Assembly: GCA_026419785.1 (NCBI GenBank)
Contig: JAODTK010005678.1
Location: forward strand, 310,001-374,000
Source: Sclerodactyla briareus
Taxonomy: Eukaryota > Echinodermata > Holothuroidea > Dendrochirotida > Sclerodactylidae
Reading direction: 5' to 3'
DNA length: 64,000 bases
In this document: piece by piece, positions 48,731 to 60,700 of the stretch
Layout: the number at the start of each line of letters is the position of its first letter
Numbering within the stretch: position 1 is the first letter of the stretch
The notes under the pieces: model-generated
Databases searched by the model: none
What the model was told of the DNA's origin: nothing
What the model saw: the letters and a program-made list of their open reading frames with translations, nothing else
Translations under genes and position numbers: made by a program

Positions 48731-50318
48731 AGCATTTTCTTGCGGTAAGATAAGAAAAGTGACTGTAAATAATTAACTGTTAGTTTATAAAACTAGCGGC
48801 GGGGTTATGATACTCCTATGTTTCTGTTTCGAATATGTAGAATTGAAGTGATGATATGCTATTTATTGTTGCAAATCGCCAAAAACGAAGTGCGGAACAT
48901 GCCAATTGAGCGATAGATTCTTGTTATAGGCTAGCGCTTCGTACGTACAAGCGCGGTACCTAGAGTTATACTGCAGACATATTCCTTGTGTAAAGGGCCT
49001 CGCGAGGCTAGAGGCCTAATTCTAGTACCACTTGATCCCAGACAAATATGGGCTGACGAGGTGATAGGCTGGACACTGAGAATGATTTTTCATCGGAATA
49101 CCCAGAACTAGCTTAAGTTGACATAGCCAAGCATTTGGGCCTCGTTGATCCGTAGCCTCGATTCCATTAAAACTGCCACAACCTAATTTCAAACTAGTAA
49201 TAATCTTCGAATAATCTTCACCATTTATCATCATAGTAATCATTATTGTTATCACATCGACATTTTGTTTGGGGGTCCATGCAGCCTAATATTAGGCCGC
49301 GTGCCTAGGAACCTAAATGAAAACGGCAACCCTGCATTTTAGCAGTTTTATCATTGTTGTTCAATTACTAAATCCCGAGTTCCAGCATTAGAAAAAACAC
49401 AACTTATCATAAGTGACACACCACAAAAAACAAAACGGAATTCTAAACATCGCCTTGGCCTTCTGAAAAAAATGAATGAAATCCATTTACGGAAACATTA
49501 CGGAAATCCTGAAACATAGTAAATGAAAAATATAGTGAAATCCAAGAACATATGAATTCAGCCTCGACAAATCTTACACACACACACGCAGTCTCATTTT
49601 TAGGATGCTTTTTTTTGTTTTGGTTTCAAGTTGCTGAACCCCCCGAATACCCTCGTACGCGGTCTCAAGTACAATTATCTGCACATTAACTCGTAGCCGA
49701 GCTAGCTACGAACAAAAGCTGCCATTATTATTTTTCTATATACCTGCTTAACTGTAGACTGCCTCCTACTACTAGTCATAGTCCTACGTATATGACGTCC
49801 ATGACATTACGGGAATCCGCGGTATACACTTACACTAGTCAACTACCCATAGTGACATACAGTGCACTACACCCACTGAACCTGTAATATTACTATTACC
49901 TTCAGTCGTGGACAACCATGTGAGAAATATATTCATTGTACAAAAATTACAACTAAAGTTAGATCTATAGGCTACAAAGTCAACTTCACATACCGGTTCA
50001 GTATTCTTCTTTTGCACACACCCAGTCAAGCATGAGATTTATTGAATGATATAGAAACCACCGAAAACAATGTTGATAGTAATCATAATTTCCAGTTCGA
50101 AAGACTATATATAATTATATTAATCGCTCCGTCTAACACATGCAGTTTTGAAGAAAACACCAAATACGCATACCCCACTGATTGCTATTTCCAAAAGTAC
50201 GTGCGCGCGTCAATACCCGTCGGGCGAGCGCACGACTGCTGACACATGCCGCACACTATGCGAAGCTGACATTCGAGTGTGCGTTCATGATAATGCACTG
50301 TTTTATTTATGGCAATAC
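48731..50318. other. Non-coding stretch, nothing recognised
   Basis: AT-rich with short unmatched open frames. A short (CA)n tract lies near 49577-49590 and CpG is somewhat frequent near 49650-49820. No exon or named repeat is seen. Confidence 0.4.
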
Positions 50319-50624
50319 CAGGGTTGTCAACCTTTTGCAGAGGGGGGCCAAGTGGAATGATTATGATAAGGAAGAGGCCGCATAAACCCCTTTTTTGCTG
50401 AAGCCTAAGGCAGCAAAAGGTGATCACTGCGTGCCTATCACAATGATTTATTTTTCCTCCTGATGTGAAAAAACAGATGAATACAGTTCGGCAAAAATTA
50501 TGGTGGCTGAGCAGAATATTCGGCGAAACTGTTCAAATAGATACTTTTGTCAGTTTATGGACTCAGTAATCCTAACTGTCTTGATATCATCATACTTGCT
50601 GGAATATTTTTTGTCAGGGATGCA

Positions 50625-50765
50625 GCGAGACGGTTCTCGGTCTCGAAGTATTCTCGAATTCCCGGTCTCGGTCTCGATTTCGAGACCGCCTTACCTAAAG
50701 TGCAGAGAGAAGAGACACAAGATGTATGTAAGGTGTGTCTGTCTCGGCCTATCCGGTCTCTCGAC
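50625..50765. repeat. Self-complementary 'gagaccg/cggtctc' block, copy 1
   Basis: Multiple copies of 'cggtctcg' and 'cgagaccg' alternate here, so the block can fold on itself. A second block with the same words occurs at 52725-52850. Confidence 0.75.
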
Positions 50766-51024
50766 TACATCCCTGTTGTTTGTGATCTATTTGACATTGT
50801 ATTTCTTGAATACTGCTATCCTTTTTTGACATACGAGGCAGGCTTGAATGCAAAAAATTGTCCCCGGCGGGGGGTGGGTTTGTTGCTAGATTAGCGAAAA
50901 CTAAGTAGCCCCAACTTCTCCCCTTGGCGAAAAATGCGCCGTAATGGCCTTTTAGATGCATAATGGTGCAATGTTTGAACCCATAATCGCAATAACTAGC
51001 TTAAATTTGGCGGGGAAGGAAAAA

Positions 51025-51048
51025 AAGCTCTTCTTTTTTTTTTTTTTT
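51025..51048. repeat. Poly-T homopolymer inside the hAT-like element
   Basis: A run of about 17 T with a few C at its start and end. It creates spurious Lys-rich or Phe-rich open frames on the two strands. Confidence 0.85.
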
Positions 51049-51159
51049 CCAAAATTCCCACCTTGGGACGGGGCACACTGTTTGAGCATCTCTGGCGGGC
51101 CGGACGAACACTGCGGCAGGCCGGACTGTGGGCCGCGGGCCGTAGGTTGGATAACCCTG

Positions 51160-52724
51160 GATTACATAGAATAAACACGTGTTTATTTCATATGGTATTA
51201 TACTAGTTACATATTGTACAAATGCGTTGGTGTGTTTGCGTTGTGTTTTCCGTGGCGGTGCTGCTACCATACACAGGTGTGCACTGTAAAGTTGTAAACA
51301 AAATTGATAACGAGGGTTTGTGGTGCGAGTTGTTCTGAACAAGTATCCTTCACGATCGGGTCCAACGCCAGGCGAACACATGTATTTCGTTGGTACGGTA
51401 ATCTGCACCCACACGAAATGAACCTAACCAAACGCGTAACCACGCAGGTTAAAAGTGGTTGGGGTGGGCACGAAAATCGCCAGAAGAAAAATCGCCACGG
51501 AAAGATTTTTGCCTAGGTGGGCATCAAATTTTTTAAAAAAAGCCTGATGGGGTTAAAAACTAGTTTGAACAGTAAGAAACACGCATGGCATAGATGGAAT
51601 TTTTGCAGTGGGCTGACGTAACAAAGTAGAGGCGGGGGCTCGCGAGCGACCCTCGAGCGGCACACCACATGGTGAGCGGAGGTGTAGTCGATGTTGGGCC
51701 GGAAGACCTCTAGATAGAGGAAATGGCCAATTCCGAGCCATTTGAGGCTGTCAAATATCGGTTATTATATTCCGAACAGTTACGTTTATTGCACACATGT
51801 AACCTAGGCTCTGTTTTCGTATCGAAAATAATCGATTGGGTTCTGGTAGGGTGGGAACCTAATTGGGGATTAGAACAGGCATGGCGGCCCTAAAGTGGGC
51901 TCACTTGTGTACACAATCTAGGCGATCTGGTCAGGAATTTTATAATTTCAACAACTATCACTGCGGCTTTTGATTCAACCCATGGTAGTAGTTCCATTAG
52001 AAAACTCTGAACGAATCCGGTAGGTCGCGCTAGCAAAAGTGGAGCCTCGCCCCCCCCTTCCCACAGAGTTTGGACTCGATAATACTCAAGTCATAGGGAC
52101 AATAAACAAATAAATCAAAACACTTAATCACTAAGCATTTAGGGGTTTCGGGGGCGAAGCGTTGTCTTTGGTTAGCTGCTCTATCTCGTCATTTGTGTAT
52201 AATTAGGGGCGATAGTTTTCTGACCGTGCCCAGGGGTTATCACCGCAAGGGCCTACGGCTTGCTAATGATTTGTTCATACCCCCCCCCCCCCCACCCACT
52301 CCTCCGCCCCGGTACTGTTGTTCATAACCCCCCCCACCCCACGCCTTCCTTCCCCCGCTTTTTTCCCCCCCTTCCATCCTCTATAGACCCGTCGAATATT
52401 TGTGAGAATTTCCAAATATAGCCCTTCTAATCTAGTGAACAACAACTACTGAACTACCAGTATCACCATACCAGGCTTCTGACTACTTTGCCTACTGTAC
52501 TGGGACTACTGTAAGTGACGATCAAACAAATTGAAGTTACAGCAAATACTGGTCCCTGGCTGTTAGCCCAGATTTCCACATTGACCAAGTAATTAAAGGC
52601 CCACTTCACTTGCGAGTTCAATAGCACAGCTCACACATGAATTGCAGGATGATTTTCCACTGGACCTCAGAACTTATTCTGAAGAAAAAGGCGACCACCG
52701 AATATTTTTGCTGGTCTGAAGCGG
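51160..52724. other. Non-coding stretch with C-rich runs
   Basis: No gene recognised. Poly-C tracts lie at 52280-52292 and around 52330-52372. Open frames are short and unmatched. Confidence 0.4.
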
Positions 52725-52850
52725 ACTTGAAGATTTCCGAGACCAGAAGGGTTTCGAGACCGAGACCACGGGTTGTCGAGACCCGAGATCTGAGACCAGA
52801 CAAAAAACCTGGTCCTGACACAAGTCTCGAGACCGGGAGACCTTTCTCTA
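52725..52850. repeat. Self-complementary 'gagaccg/cggtctc' block, copy 2
   Basis: Contains 'ccgagacc', 'tcgagaccgagacc', 'gtcgagacccgag' and 'tctcgagaccgggag'. The predominant orientation is opposite to that at 50625-50765, so the two blocks are about 2.1 kb apart and partly inverted. The open frames on both strands are shadows of this low-complexity repeat. Confidence 0.7.
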
Positions 52851-53099
52851 GAACGTACAAAACTGGTACCCCCGAGTGTGTAGGCAAAGCCTGCTAGCCT
52901 GGTCCAGCTGATGGGTCTAAAGCCTGAGGCGATGTGGACAACCATGTGTCAAGGCCCAAACGGCTGCGGGGGGGGCCATCCCTAAACTCCAGGTTTCGGA
53001 ACAGACATAGTGTGTGCTCTAGTACTGTGGAAAACTTGTGTATTCGGCATAGGTTAGCGGTGGTGGTGTCTGTCGTCGCAGATGCCAACATCTTCCGAT

Positions 53100-53660
53100 A
53101 GGGGGGAGGGGGGAGTGGTGGAGGGGGGGGAGGTGGGGGGTGAAATGTTTTAAATGGAGGGAGTCCCTAAGGAGATCAAATCCCGACGGCCATCTTGCGG
53201 CGTGTGATGCTTAGCATTCCTTGGCGGGGAAATATTACTGTGTGGGCTGTCGAGTTGCGGTGCGGTCATGGGGGGATGTCGGCATGGGTATGACCAGGCC
53301 TGGATATGTAAAAGGCATGGACGACTGCCGGTGCATTATTGTTGGGTGGGGCTTGGTAGGATCGACTGCCAAAATCAAGTTTGGCATCGTTCCGTTTCAG
53401 GAGTGCAATTCAAGTTGGTACTTCATAATCATGGATGGAAAATACGTACATATCTAGCCTTTAGCTCATTTAAACTCGTTGTGAGGGGGGTGGGGAGTGT
53501 TGTGTTGTGGAAATCTGCGGGGTTGAGGGGGGTTAGGGGGGGGTGAGTGGCGGGGGGGGGCGATATGATGGAGTGGAGTGGGGGGGGGGAGTTGGTGTGC
53601 AGTGGTGGTGTGGTGGGGTTGGGGCGTGGGGGGGGCGGGGGTCTCTTGGGGTGTGACGAA
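53100..53660. repeat. G-rich low-complexity region
   Basis: Dense G runs at 53101-53145 and 53480-53645 on the plus strand, interleaved with more ordinary sequence. This gives Gly-rich frames on plus and Pro/His-rich frames on minus, which should not be read as proteins. It may form G-quadruplexes. Confidence 0.75.
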
Positions 53661-53762
53661 GGTGACCGCGCGATTTGGTCCTCTTCTCAACTGGTGAATG
53701 GCGCGGGGCGTAGGTCGTCAGTTTTGCATGTCCATAATCCCTGGTTATCCGATGGATACTTC

Positions 53763-53992
53763 GGGTAATGTGTCCTGGGTAACTGTCGCGGTTGGTTAAA
53801 TTGTCCCCGGGGCATTTGTCCTCGGGTAACTTGTCCGGGGGGGCAATTGTCATGGTGGTACTGTCCTCGGGGTTATTATTTGTCCTCGGGGTAATTGTCT
53901 GGGGGGTAGTTTTCCTCGGTGTATTTGGTCTAGGTGTACTTGTCCCGGCGGTAATTGGTCCAGAGGGTAATTTCTCGAGGGTTGTTGCCCTT
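53763..53992 (+). repeat. 15-bp minisatellite
   Basis: About 14 diverged copies of a unit close to TGTCCTCGGGGTAAT lie head to tail, with unit lengths of 14-18 bp. The plus strand stays open through the array because the unit is a multiple of three in length, giving a hydrophobic low-complexity frame. Confidence 0.85.
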
Positions 53993-54059
53993 TGGGGGGG
54001 GGGGGGGCCAAGCTAGCAATCACCATTTCTTTTATTGCTAGCTATGTGCTCGACTCTCA

Positions 54060-54345
54060 TAGGCTGTGGACAGAAATCGCGCACGCCATAAATCGTACCG
54101 TTACATTAAACCAAATTTGTTGAACTTTGTCGCGCCAAGGATTTCGGCATGAAAGTCGTTCACGATTTTTTGTGTCCATTGCACGCACCGCTTTTGCATA
54201 CGATTGTTTGTGTGAATTCGCCCACAAATGGCGACGGTACAAAAATCGTCCACAAACACATTTCACGTCGAAGAGTCGGGTCACTCGCTGAAAGTCGGCC
54301 AAAATACGAATCGTGTAAATACCTTTATGGGTCAAAAACTGATTT
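54060..54345. repeat. Relative of the 48440-48730 element
   Basis: Contains 'tgttgaactttgtcgcgcc', 'gaaagtcg', 'cgtgtaaata' and several 'tcg-rich' words shared with the element at 48440. Here the palindrome is only half kept. CG dinucleotides are frequent against an AT-rich neighbourhood, as in that copy. Confidence 0.5.
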
Positions 54346-54529
54346 TTAGTACTTTCCTTCCTTGTCTTTCACTCCGGCATGGACACCTGGGTGGGTCCTC
54401 AGAATGCAAAATCCCTAGAGTGGATGTCATCACCATGGAGAGTAACAATTGTCATAAAACTTCGTAGGTCATCCAAGTCATTCGAGGTCCTAGGGGTCAA
54501 AAACTTTTTTTTGGGCTAGAAAATTTTAG

Positions 54530-54885
54530 AATTGAACATAATCTGCAAAGGGCTGGATTGTCACCACTGCGATCTAATTGTTGACCTTCATGTGCTTACC
54601 CTCTGACCTGAATTTGACCTCTTCGGGTGGTCATGTTGGTGCAGGTCAATCTTGAATAAATGTGCCTTATTTAAGGAGTTACAGCAAAAAAATAGAAACT
54701 GTTATTGTTTGGATATGTGATTGAGCTTTGTGTGTGCTTGTGCTTGGTGGATGGTTCACCATGTGTGAGTAATTGTTTGACCTGCAGTGTGTGACCTCCG
54801 ACCTTGAATTTGAACCCTTGCAGGTGGTCATGTGGTTAAAGGTCGAATCTTGATAAATGTGGCGGTTATTTAAGACGCACCTTGT
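54530..54885 (+). repeat. Two direct ~190-bp repeats
   Basis: 'cctgaatttgacctcttc', 'ggtggtcatgt', 'aggtcaatcttga' and 'ataaatgtg' with 'ttatttaag' occur near 54605-54680. They occur again near 54797-54873 with small changes. Spacing is about 190 bp. Confidence 0.75.
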
Positions 54886-55405
54886 CCGGGGCGTAGGGGT
54901 GCCTCATACAATTAACTAATGCATTATATACCTATTGTTGATTTCCATCTTTAGGTACAAAAACTATATCGTTGTCACACATCAGTCACATTCCTGGTGT
55001 CATCTCAGATGGAATATCAAGTTCTGTCCTCACAATAGCAGGATAGCTTTCTCAGCATGCTACTCCTTCTCGGGTAAAATTTGCACCCTTTAAATGCACT
55101 ATGTCACACCTGTAAGCCTCACCCCAATACCCCCGGACAGGGCGGTCAACTGCTGGGTAAAATCGTCAATTCAAATGCCTCACAACATGGTACACTTCAA
55201 CAAATAGTAAGTCACAAAACGACTCTGGGGGTGTGTCATTTTCTTTCTGGATCATGTAGAAAATAATAGGACAAGGCAGGCCACTGTGGGTATTTTCAAG
55301 GAATTGTAGCCTATTAAGTACTGATGGTGTTCAATGTACAATAATTGCATTACCACCCTTTCCATGACGCACCGTGTCCCTGGTAAGGGGGTGCATCATA
55401 TACTT
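54875..55405. repeat. Three copies of a 'gcaccttgtccgggg' motif, one inverted
   Basis: Near 54876 the text 'gacgcaccttgtccggggcg' plus 'taggggtgcctcat' occurs. Near 55366 a close relative, 'gacgcaccgtgtccctggta', plus 'gggggtgcatcat' follows. Between them (about 55105-55145) the same motif appears on the minus strand ('cctgtccgggggtattgggg'). The arrangement can fold into hairpins. Confidence 0.6.
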
Positions 55406-55479
55406 GACAAGTACGTTAGTACTCTTGAGTTCTACTATGACAGTCACAATCTCGTTTTTGCTGTAGCTCTATTGCTGTA

Positions 55480-56350
55480 GTTAATTGACCTGAAGTAAAC
55501 TTCCCGAGCTCTCCCTAAGTAGGTAATAAACCATTTAATTGGCATCACAAATCATGATCCAAGAATATTGTCACTATGTACTTCTGGTGTCCGCCCACCC
55601 CAAATGGCTTACAAAGAAACCCTTTATATTAGCTGTAACTGAAAGTAAATTCCTGTGTGTTATTCTCATTTTCCGGAGACCATGTGACAATACAAATAAT
55701 GGCAACGTTTGAAGCAACCCAATCCCATGCTAAGTGGAAAAAAATAGATTTTGAAAATATTGATAGTGGACTTTGTGTCTCCCATAAATGACTTTTTTGA
55801 AAACTTCAAGTCTACAAACTAACACTTCTTAAAAAGGATTTGTTTAGAATGTTTCCTGAAATTATATCTGTAGTCATGATTTATTAGAAACAACCACACA
55901 GATTTGGTTTAACTACTTACTTCACTCCTAATTTTTCCGAAATCTAGCCAAAATCACTTGGGTGTCCCACTCCCCGCTGCATATGAACCAGGAAAAATAT
56001 CTTCTTATTATGGCCCTAAAACCTGAAACTACCATTAAATGGAGAATTTTTAAATCCCTGTCAGAAATTGACAAAATAAATCAGATCAATTCATAACACA
56101 AATAAAGCTTGTGTGCTTTGATTTAATTTTAAATACTTCTTTGGTGTCCCCTTAAATATGAAACCCTGTATTATCCAAGTTATGAGACCTGTAGCTGTTT
56201 AGTACATAATATTTCATGCAAAATAGTCTGTTTTGAAATCAGTAGAATGAAGAATCACACAAGAAAGCTTTGAGTAGAAATTGTTGAGAATGGTGAAAAA
56301 CTGATTTTGGCCTGAAATCTCCATGTCATAGGGGTTGGCCCCTTCTGTTT
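55480..56350 (+). repeat. Degenerate ~185-bp tandem array
   Basis: A 'ttggtgtcccc' type motif followed by 'aaatatgaaac' type text recurs near 55584, 55773, 55960, 56141 and about 56325, spaced 181-189 bp. A 'cacacaagaaagctttga' type element is shared by later units. Divergence is high, so this is an old array. Confidence 0.6.
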
Positions 56351-56819
56351 CGATTCATGTATGACCCTTGTTACCTGTAACATGTTGTCGCTTCACAATT
56401 CTATAAATGACTTCTTTCCACGAATATTGTCCGGTTGTCATGTTCACCAAATTCTTGAATAAGAGCTGCGGGGATATCTAACGTCTGGCGGTTCACCCCA
56501 GCCCTACCTTTTCTAGTTAGTCAATCTATTCACAAACCCTCTCATCCCTTATCCTGCTGCTCATACATGATTTTTATAACCTAACAGTGACTAGGCATGA
56601 GGCCTAGTGTTATGCCATTGTTGTACGGAGATTCCAACCAGTGGAGTTTTCTCGGCAAACTGCCAGTCCGCTCTTTCCTTCTGCCAGATCATATGCTTTC
56701 TGGTCTCTCCGCAGTTAACTTTAGATATTGATTCATGACAGCCGTTGAAGTACAATGGCCTTGAAACAGACTAGAGCAGAGGTCATAAGTCCCTACATAG
56801 GTCCTAGTCGGCAATATTC
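56351..56819. other. Unannotated spacer between two tandem arrays
   Basis: No gene or repeat recognised. Confidence 0.4.
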
Positions 56820-57790
56820 ATGGGCCCCTGTTTAACGAAAGTTGGTCCCAAAACGATCGCATGTTTCGAAACGCGCATATCTGCGGAAAAGTCAGTTCTC
56901 AAAAAAATCAGAGGGCCGCCGTTGGTGTGTGTGGGCCACGCCCACATCTCTCCAACTGGTCCCATGTTTCTTCTTCATGGCGAACATGTACACCAAGATT
57001 CTAGTCAATCGGATGAAGCGCTAGTTTTGCGAAGAAAAGGAAACAAATTAAATAAATATCCGCGTTTGTGGTCCCATGGTGCGAAAACCTAAGTTGGTCC
57101 CAAAACGATCGCCATGTTTCCGAAACGTGCATTTCTGGCGAAAACAGTCATTGCAAAAAATACAGATGGCCGCCCTTGGAGGGGTGTGGCATGCCCACTT
57201 TCAAAATCGTCTAAGCTGTCTTATGGACTGTCCTGTACACAATTTTCAAGTCAATCTGATAGAGCGCTAGTTTTGCCAAAAAAATGGAAATAATCCGCCG
57301 TGTGTGGTCCCATGGTGCGAAAACCTAAGTTGTTCCAAACGTCGGCCATGTCCAAAATGTGCATATCTGCAAAAATCGATTCGTCCAAATACAGATGGCT
57401 GCCCTTGGAGGGGTGTGCCATGCCCCCTTTCGTAATCGTCTAGATTTTCTCCATGGGGGTCCTGTACAACCAAGTTTCAGTCAATCGAATTCAACGCGTA
57501 TTTTTTCGCAAAAATTGAAATGGCCGCTGTGTGGGTCTAATTGGGCGCGAACTAAAGTTGGTCCCCAAATGATCGCCATGTTCAAAAACTTGCAACACTG
57601 GCGAAAAGAAAAATTTTAAAAACCAAGATGGCCACTAATGGACAGGTGTGGCCACGCGCCACTTTCGAACTTGTTGAAAATTTTTACATGACCAAAAAAA
57701 AACATGGTCCAAGTTTAAGTAACTCGAACAATCGTTTGGAGAGCTAAGCCCCCCGTTTTTCCAAGAATAAAAATCATTAGTTCCGACAGT
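56820..57790 (+). repeat. 225-250-bp tandem array
   Basis: Units begin with 'aagttggtcccaaaacgatc' near 56840, 57090, 57328 and 57552. Each continues with 'cgccatgtttccgaaac', 'gcatatctg', 'cagatggccgcccttgg', 'ggtgtggcatgcccac', 'caagtcaatc' and 'agcgctagttttg'. The period shrinks from about 250 to 225 bp across the array. The plus-strand open frames here are repeats of the same peptide and not a gene. Confidence 0.85.
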
Positions 57791-60700
57791 CTAAAATCCA
57801 AAATGGCCGCAAGAAAATAGAATTTATTTGATTACACAAAATCATCTTTTGGAATCTTTTTACATGAAACAAAAATGTCATGAAGAAGACATGTGAAAAT
57901 AGATGCCCCATACTGTGAGCTGCGAGTATGCAGTGTACACCCATAAAACATCGCTAGCATATTTTAGCAAGTGCGAATACCGTACCAGCACCAAATACCG
58001 TGCCAGGCATCAGTAGTACGGTTCAAAAAAATTTAGGTATGCGCAACCACCCTTTGATAAACAGTGAAGGCTAGCTTAGGCTTCTGGATGCAATTGAGCC
58101 AAAACAAAATATTTATTGATTTGAGTTGGAAAAATTGGAATCTCAATTCAATCAGACCTGCAATATTCATGTGAAGTAGTTAGCTAACGAAAAATCAAGG
58201 ATTTTTCTGCTTGTTTTGGCGTCAATTTACTGCTAATGGGTTTGTGCGTACTTACATTTTTTTGGAACCATACTACCATGCCCTGCACTGGTATCATGTG
58301 CCGGTACCAGTTATGCACACGTGCCTAAAATATGCTACAATTCAACTGCAGGCGCACTGTGGGGGTGTGTCTTTTTCAACCATGTTTTCTTCTTTTATAA
58401 TTCCTTTTTATTAACAACGCGTATTCGAAAGTCTTGTAGCTGCGGACGCTCTGGCGAATACACTGCAATTTTTTCGCCATCCACATTATTGTTGTTCACA
58501 CCAATTGACCTTTATCGACATCTGTCATAACCTTGGAATGGCTTGGAACATGTCTACCACATTCGCCTAATGATTGCTATCAGTGCCCAGCAACAATTCC
58601 CCAACTCATGCCTATACCTGTATTTTAGCTGTATATACCCAACAAAACTATGTGTACCCAGCACAAACTTCATAGGTCCTGGAGCAGTGTGAAATTCCCA
58701 TTCCGTGTCTTCCAGCCACCTTGGTGCTGACGACAAATAAACACGCCCCCCACACAGCATCCAGCCTACACTTGCATGAATAATGTAACAACCACTCGCA
58801 CATAGAGTTCAATGGAAGGGCGGTGGGTAGGCAAATTGGGATAATTAATGGATTTAAATAATCTAATCACACTTGCAAACAAATGTAACTCATTCCTAGC
58901 CAGGGCAGCTCCATCCACCCACCAAGTTCAACCTTATCGCATGTATCGTTGCTAAGTAACGAATGAACTGACGAACAGAATGGACGAACCAACGAACGAA
59001 CAGAACGGACAAGAGAGCCATGATGACTTTTAGAGCTGCTAGCCCGCACTGAAAGTTGCAGCAAAAATTATTTTAGATATAATCAATGTCCTTATTTTTC
59101 TTTTTTTATGGTTATTGAAAGAAATAATGACAACGTACATGGGTAAACATCCACATGCATGTGAAATAGCTGTCTTGCTGGTACGAGGCAAAAATAACTA
59201 CTACAATTCTTCCATACGTGTATGTACTAATTCCAATAGGAGTGGCCGCCTCGATAATGTTTGTGTAGTGCACTTTTACATTAATCAGTGGAATTGGAGC
59301 ACATTGAATGCTAGTGAACAGAAGAGTGATTTTTCCAAGCAGAGCTATTTTTTCAAGTAGTGCAATGCATCGGTAACGGGCGCGTGAGCTAGCCATACAG
59401 CTTTGGATGCGGTTTATTATTAGGCCCTACTTAGGATAGATCTGCATGTCCGCGCGACTGAAAATTCGGCAATAAATGCAAGAACACTCACGAAACACAC
59501 TGGGGCATTTTTATCATTTTGTAACATTCGGGGGAATAACGCTGCGATTACGCAGCAGCGGCTGGAATTGGCAAACATGACACAACTGGATGTTGATATT
59601 TAATTAGTACAGGGTTTGTACCAATACGTGCTGCAGGTAAAAGTGCAAGTTTTTCCAGTATCCCCGCATCGCAAAATGCGGTCATAATCAGCACTGGCGC
59701 TAGTTTTCACAAATGCATGCAATGTGCGATGCAAAACCTGGGGCTATATATCGCACACTCTTATTAGTGCTTTTGCCATGTTTTTGCTTCTAAGTGAACA
59801 TCCACATCTCCCTCGACTGTGCAAAAAATATTTTTTTTCCTTCCCTAATAGATCGTAACGAGGAACACGCTAAAATAAATTGTTTTTTTTTCCAAGCTGA
59901 ATAACAAATTAAACATCGTGAAGTCACAAAAAATTCGCAGATCCCATTACAAACAGTGTGGCTGGTCGTTCGTTCCCATTACCATACCGGTACCCAACCG
60001 TGGACCACATCATGAGTCCACACGGGTGAAGTGCATTACACGCATCGAAACTTAGAAAGAGCGCTTGAGATTACGATTTAGGGGGGGCGAAAGCCACGTC
60101 GTAAAACGGGTGCGGAGTGCGATTCGCCCGAAAGGTCCAAAACAAGCACCCGACATCGAATAGAGGGGTCGAAAATTCAGTGAACATATTGGAGCAAAAT
60201 CACACCCTAATATCACGCACCAACAGCCATAAAATGGGACTGCCCAAAGCCCAAATATTTCGTGGAACTAATCATTCGGGGGTCTGCCGCTGTTTTGTCT
60301 CAGATCTGGCTGTACTCCATTCTTCCGTATCGATTTCATTTTTTCACTCGAAACCATATCCACACAACGACGTCGTGATCGAGCCTCGTACCGCGCCGTG
60401 GGACGTAAATTCCATGGATTTTGGTTGCCGCTGGTATACTACCACGTCATCTCTTTCAGGCCTCGAATTAAAGTTGGAAGGGGGGCAGGCAATTTCTGAG
60501 CAATGTAAAAATTGCCTTCGTTACATTCAATGGCAGGGCACCAAAGGCAATTGTAGAACATTTTTTAAGGGCAGCAATGCAATCTAAAAAAAAGACAGGG
60601 CAAGAAGCAATTGAGGGAAAAATTTACCGCAAAATGATTCCATTGTAACTGTTGTAACTCTCTCAGCATACTACGTAACGTTATAAGCAGCTCCGTGTTA

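Larger units (their letters stand above)
50319..51159. mobile_element. Non-autonomous hAT-type element
   Basis: The left end reads 'cagggttgtcaacctttt' followed by a 'ggggggccaa' block. The right end reads 'ggccgcgggccgtaggttgg' followed by 'ataaccctg'. In reverse complement the right end is 'cagggttatccaacctac', matching the left. CAGGG...AACC with adjoining GGCC-rich 'gggccgcgggccg' text is the typical end structure of hAT (Charlie-like) transposons. The flanking 8-bp sequences (ggcaatac and gattacat) are not a clean target-site duplication. No transposase frame is present. A block of 'gagaccg' repeats (50625-50765) lies inside. Confidence 0.7.

Noticed and set aside
50311-51167. 8-bp target-site duplication for the hAT-like element
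   Set aside because: The flanks ggcaatac and gattacat are not the same, so no duplication is claimed.
52618-52945. Three overlapping open frames of 86-92 codons
   Set aside because: They are produced by the self-complementary 'gagaccg' repeats.
53466-54016. Gly-rich and Pro/His-rich open frames
   Set aside because: They come from G-rich low-complexity DNA and the 15-bp minisatellite.
56820-57619. Series of plus-strand frames of 60-90 codons with a shared peptide
   Set aside because: The peptide repetition reflects the 225-250-bp tandem DNA array, and frames shift between units.
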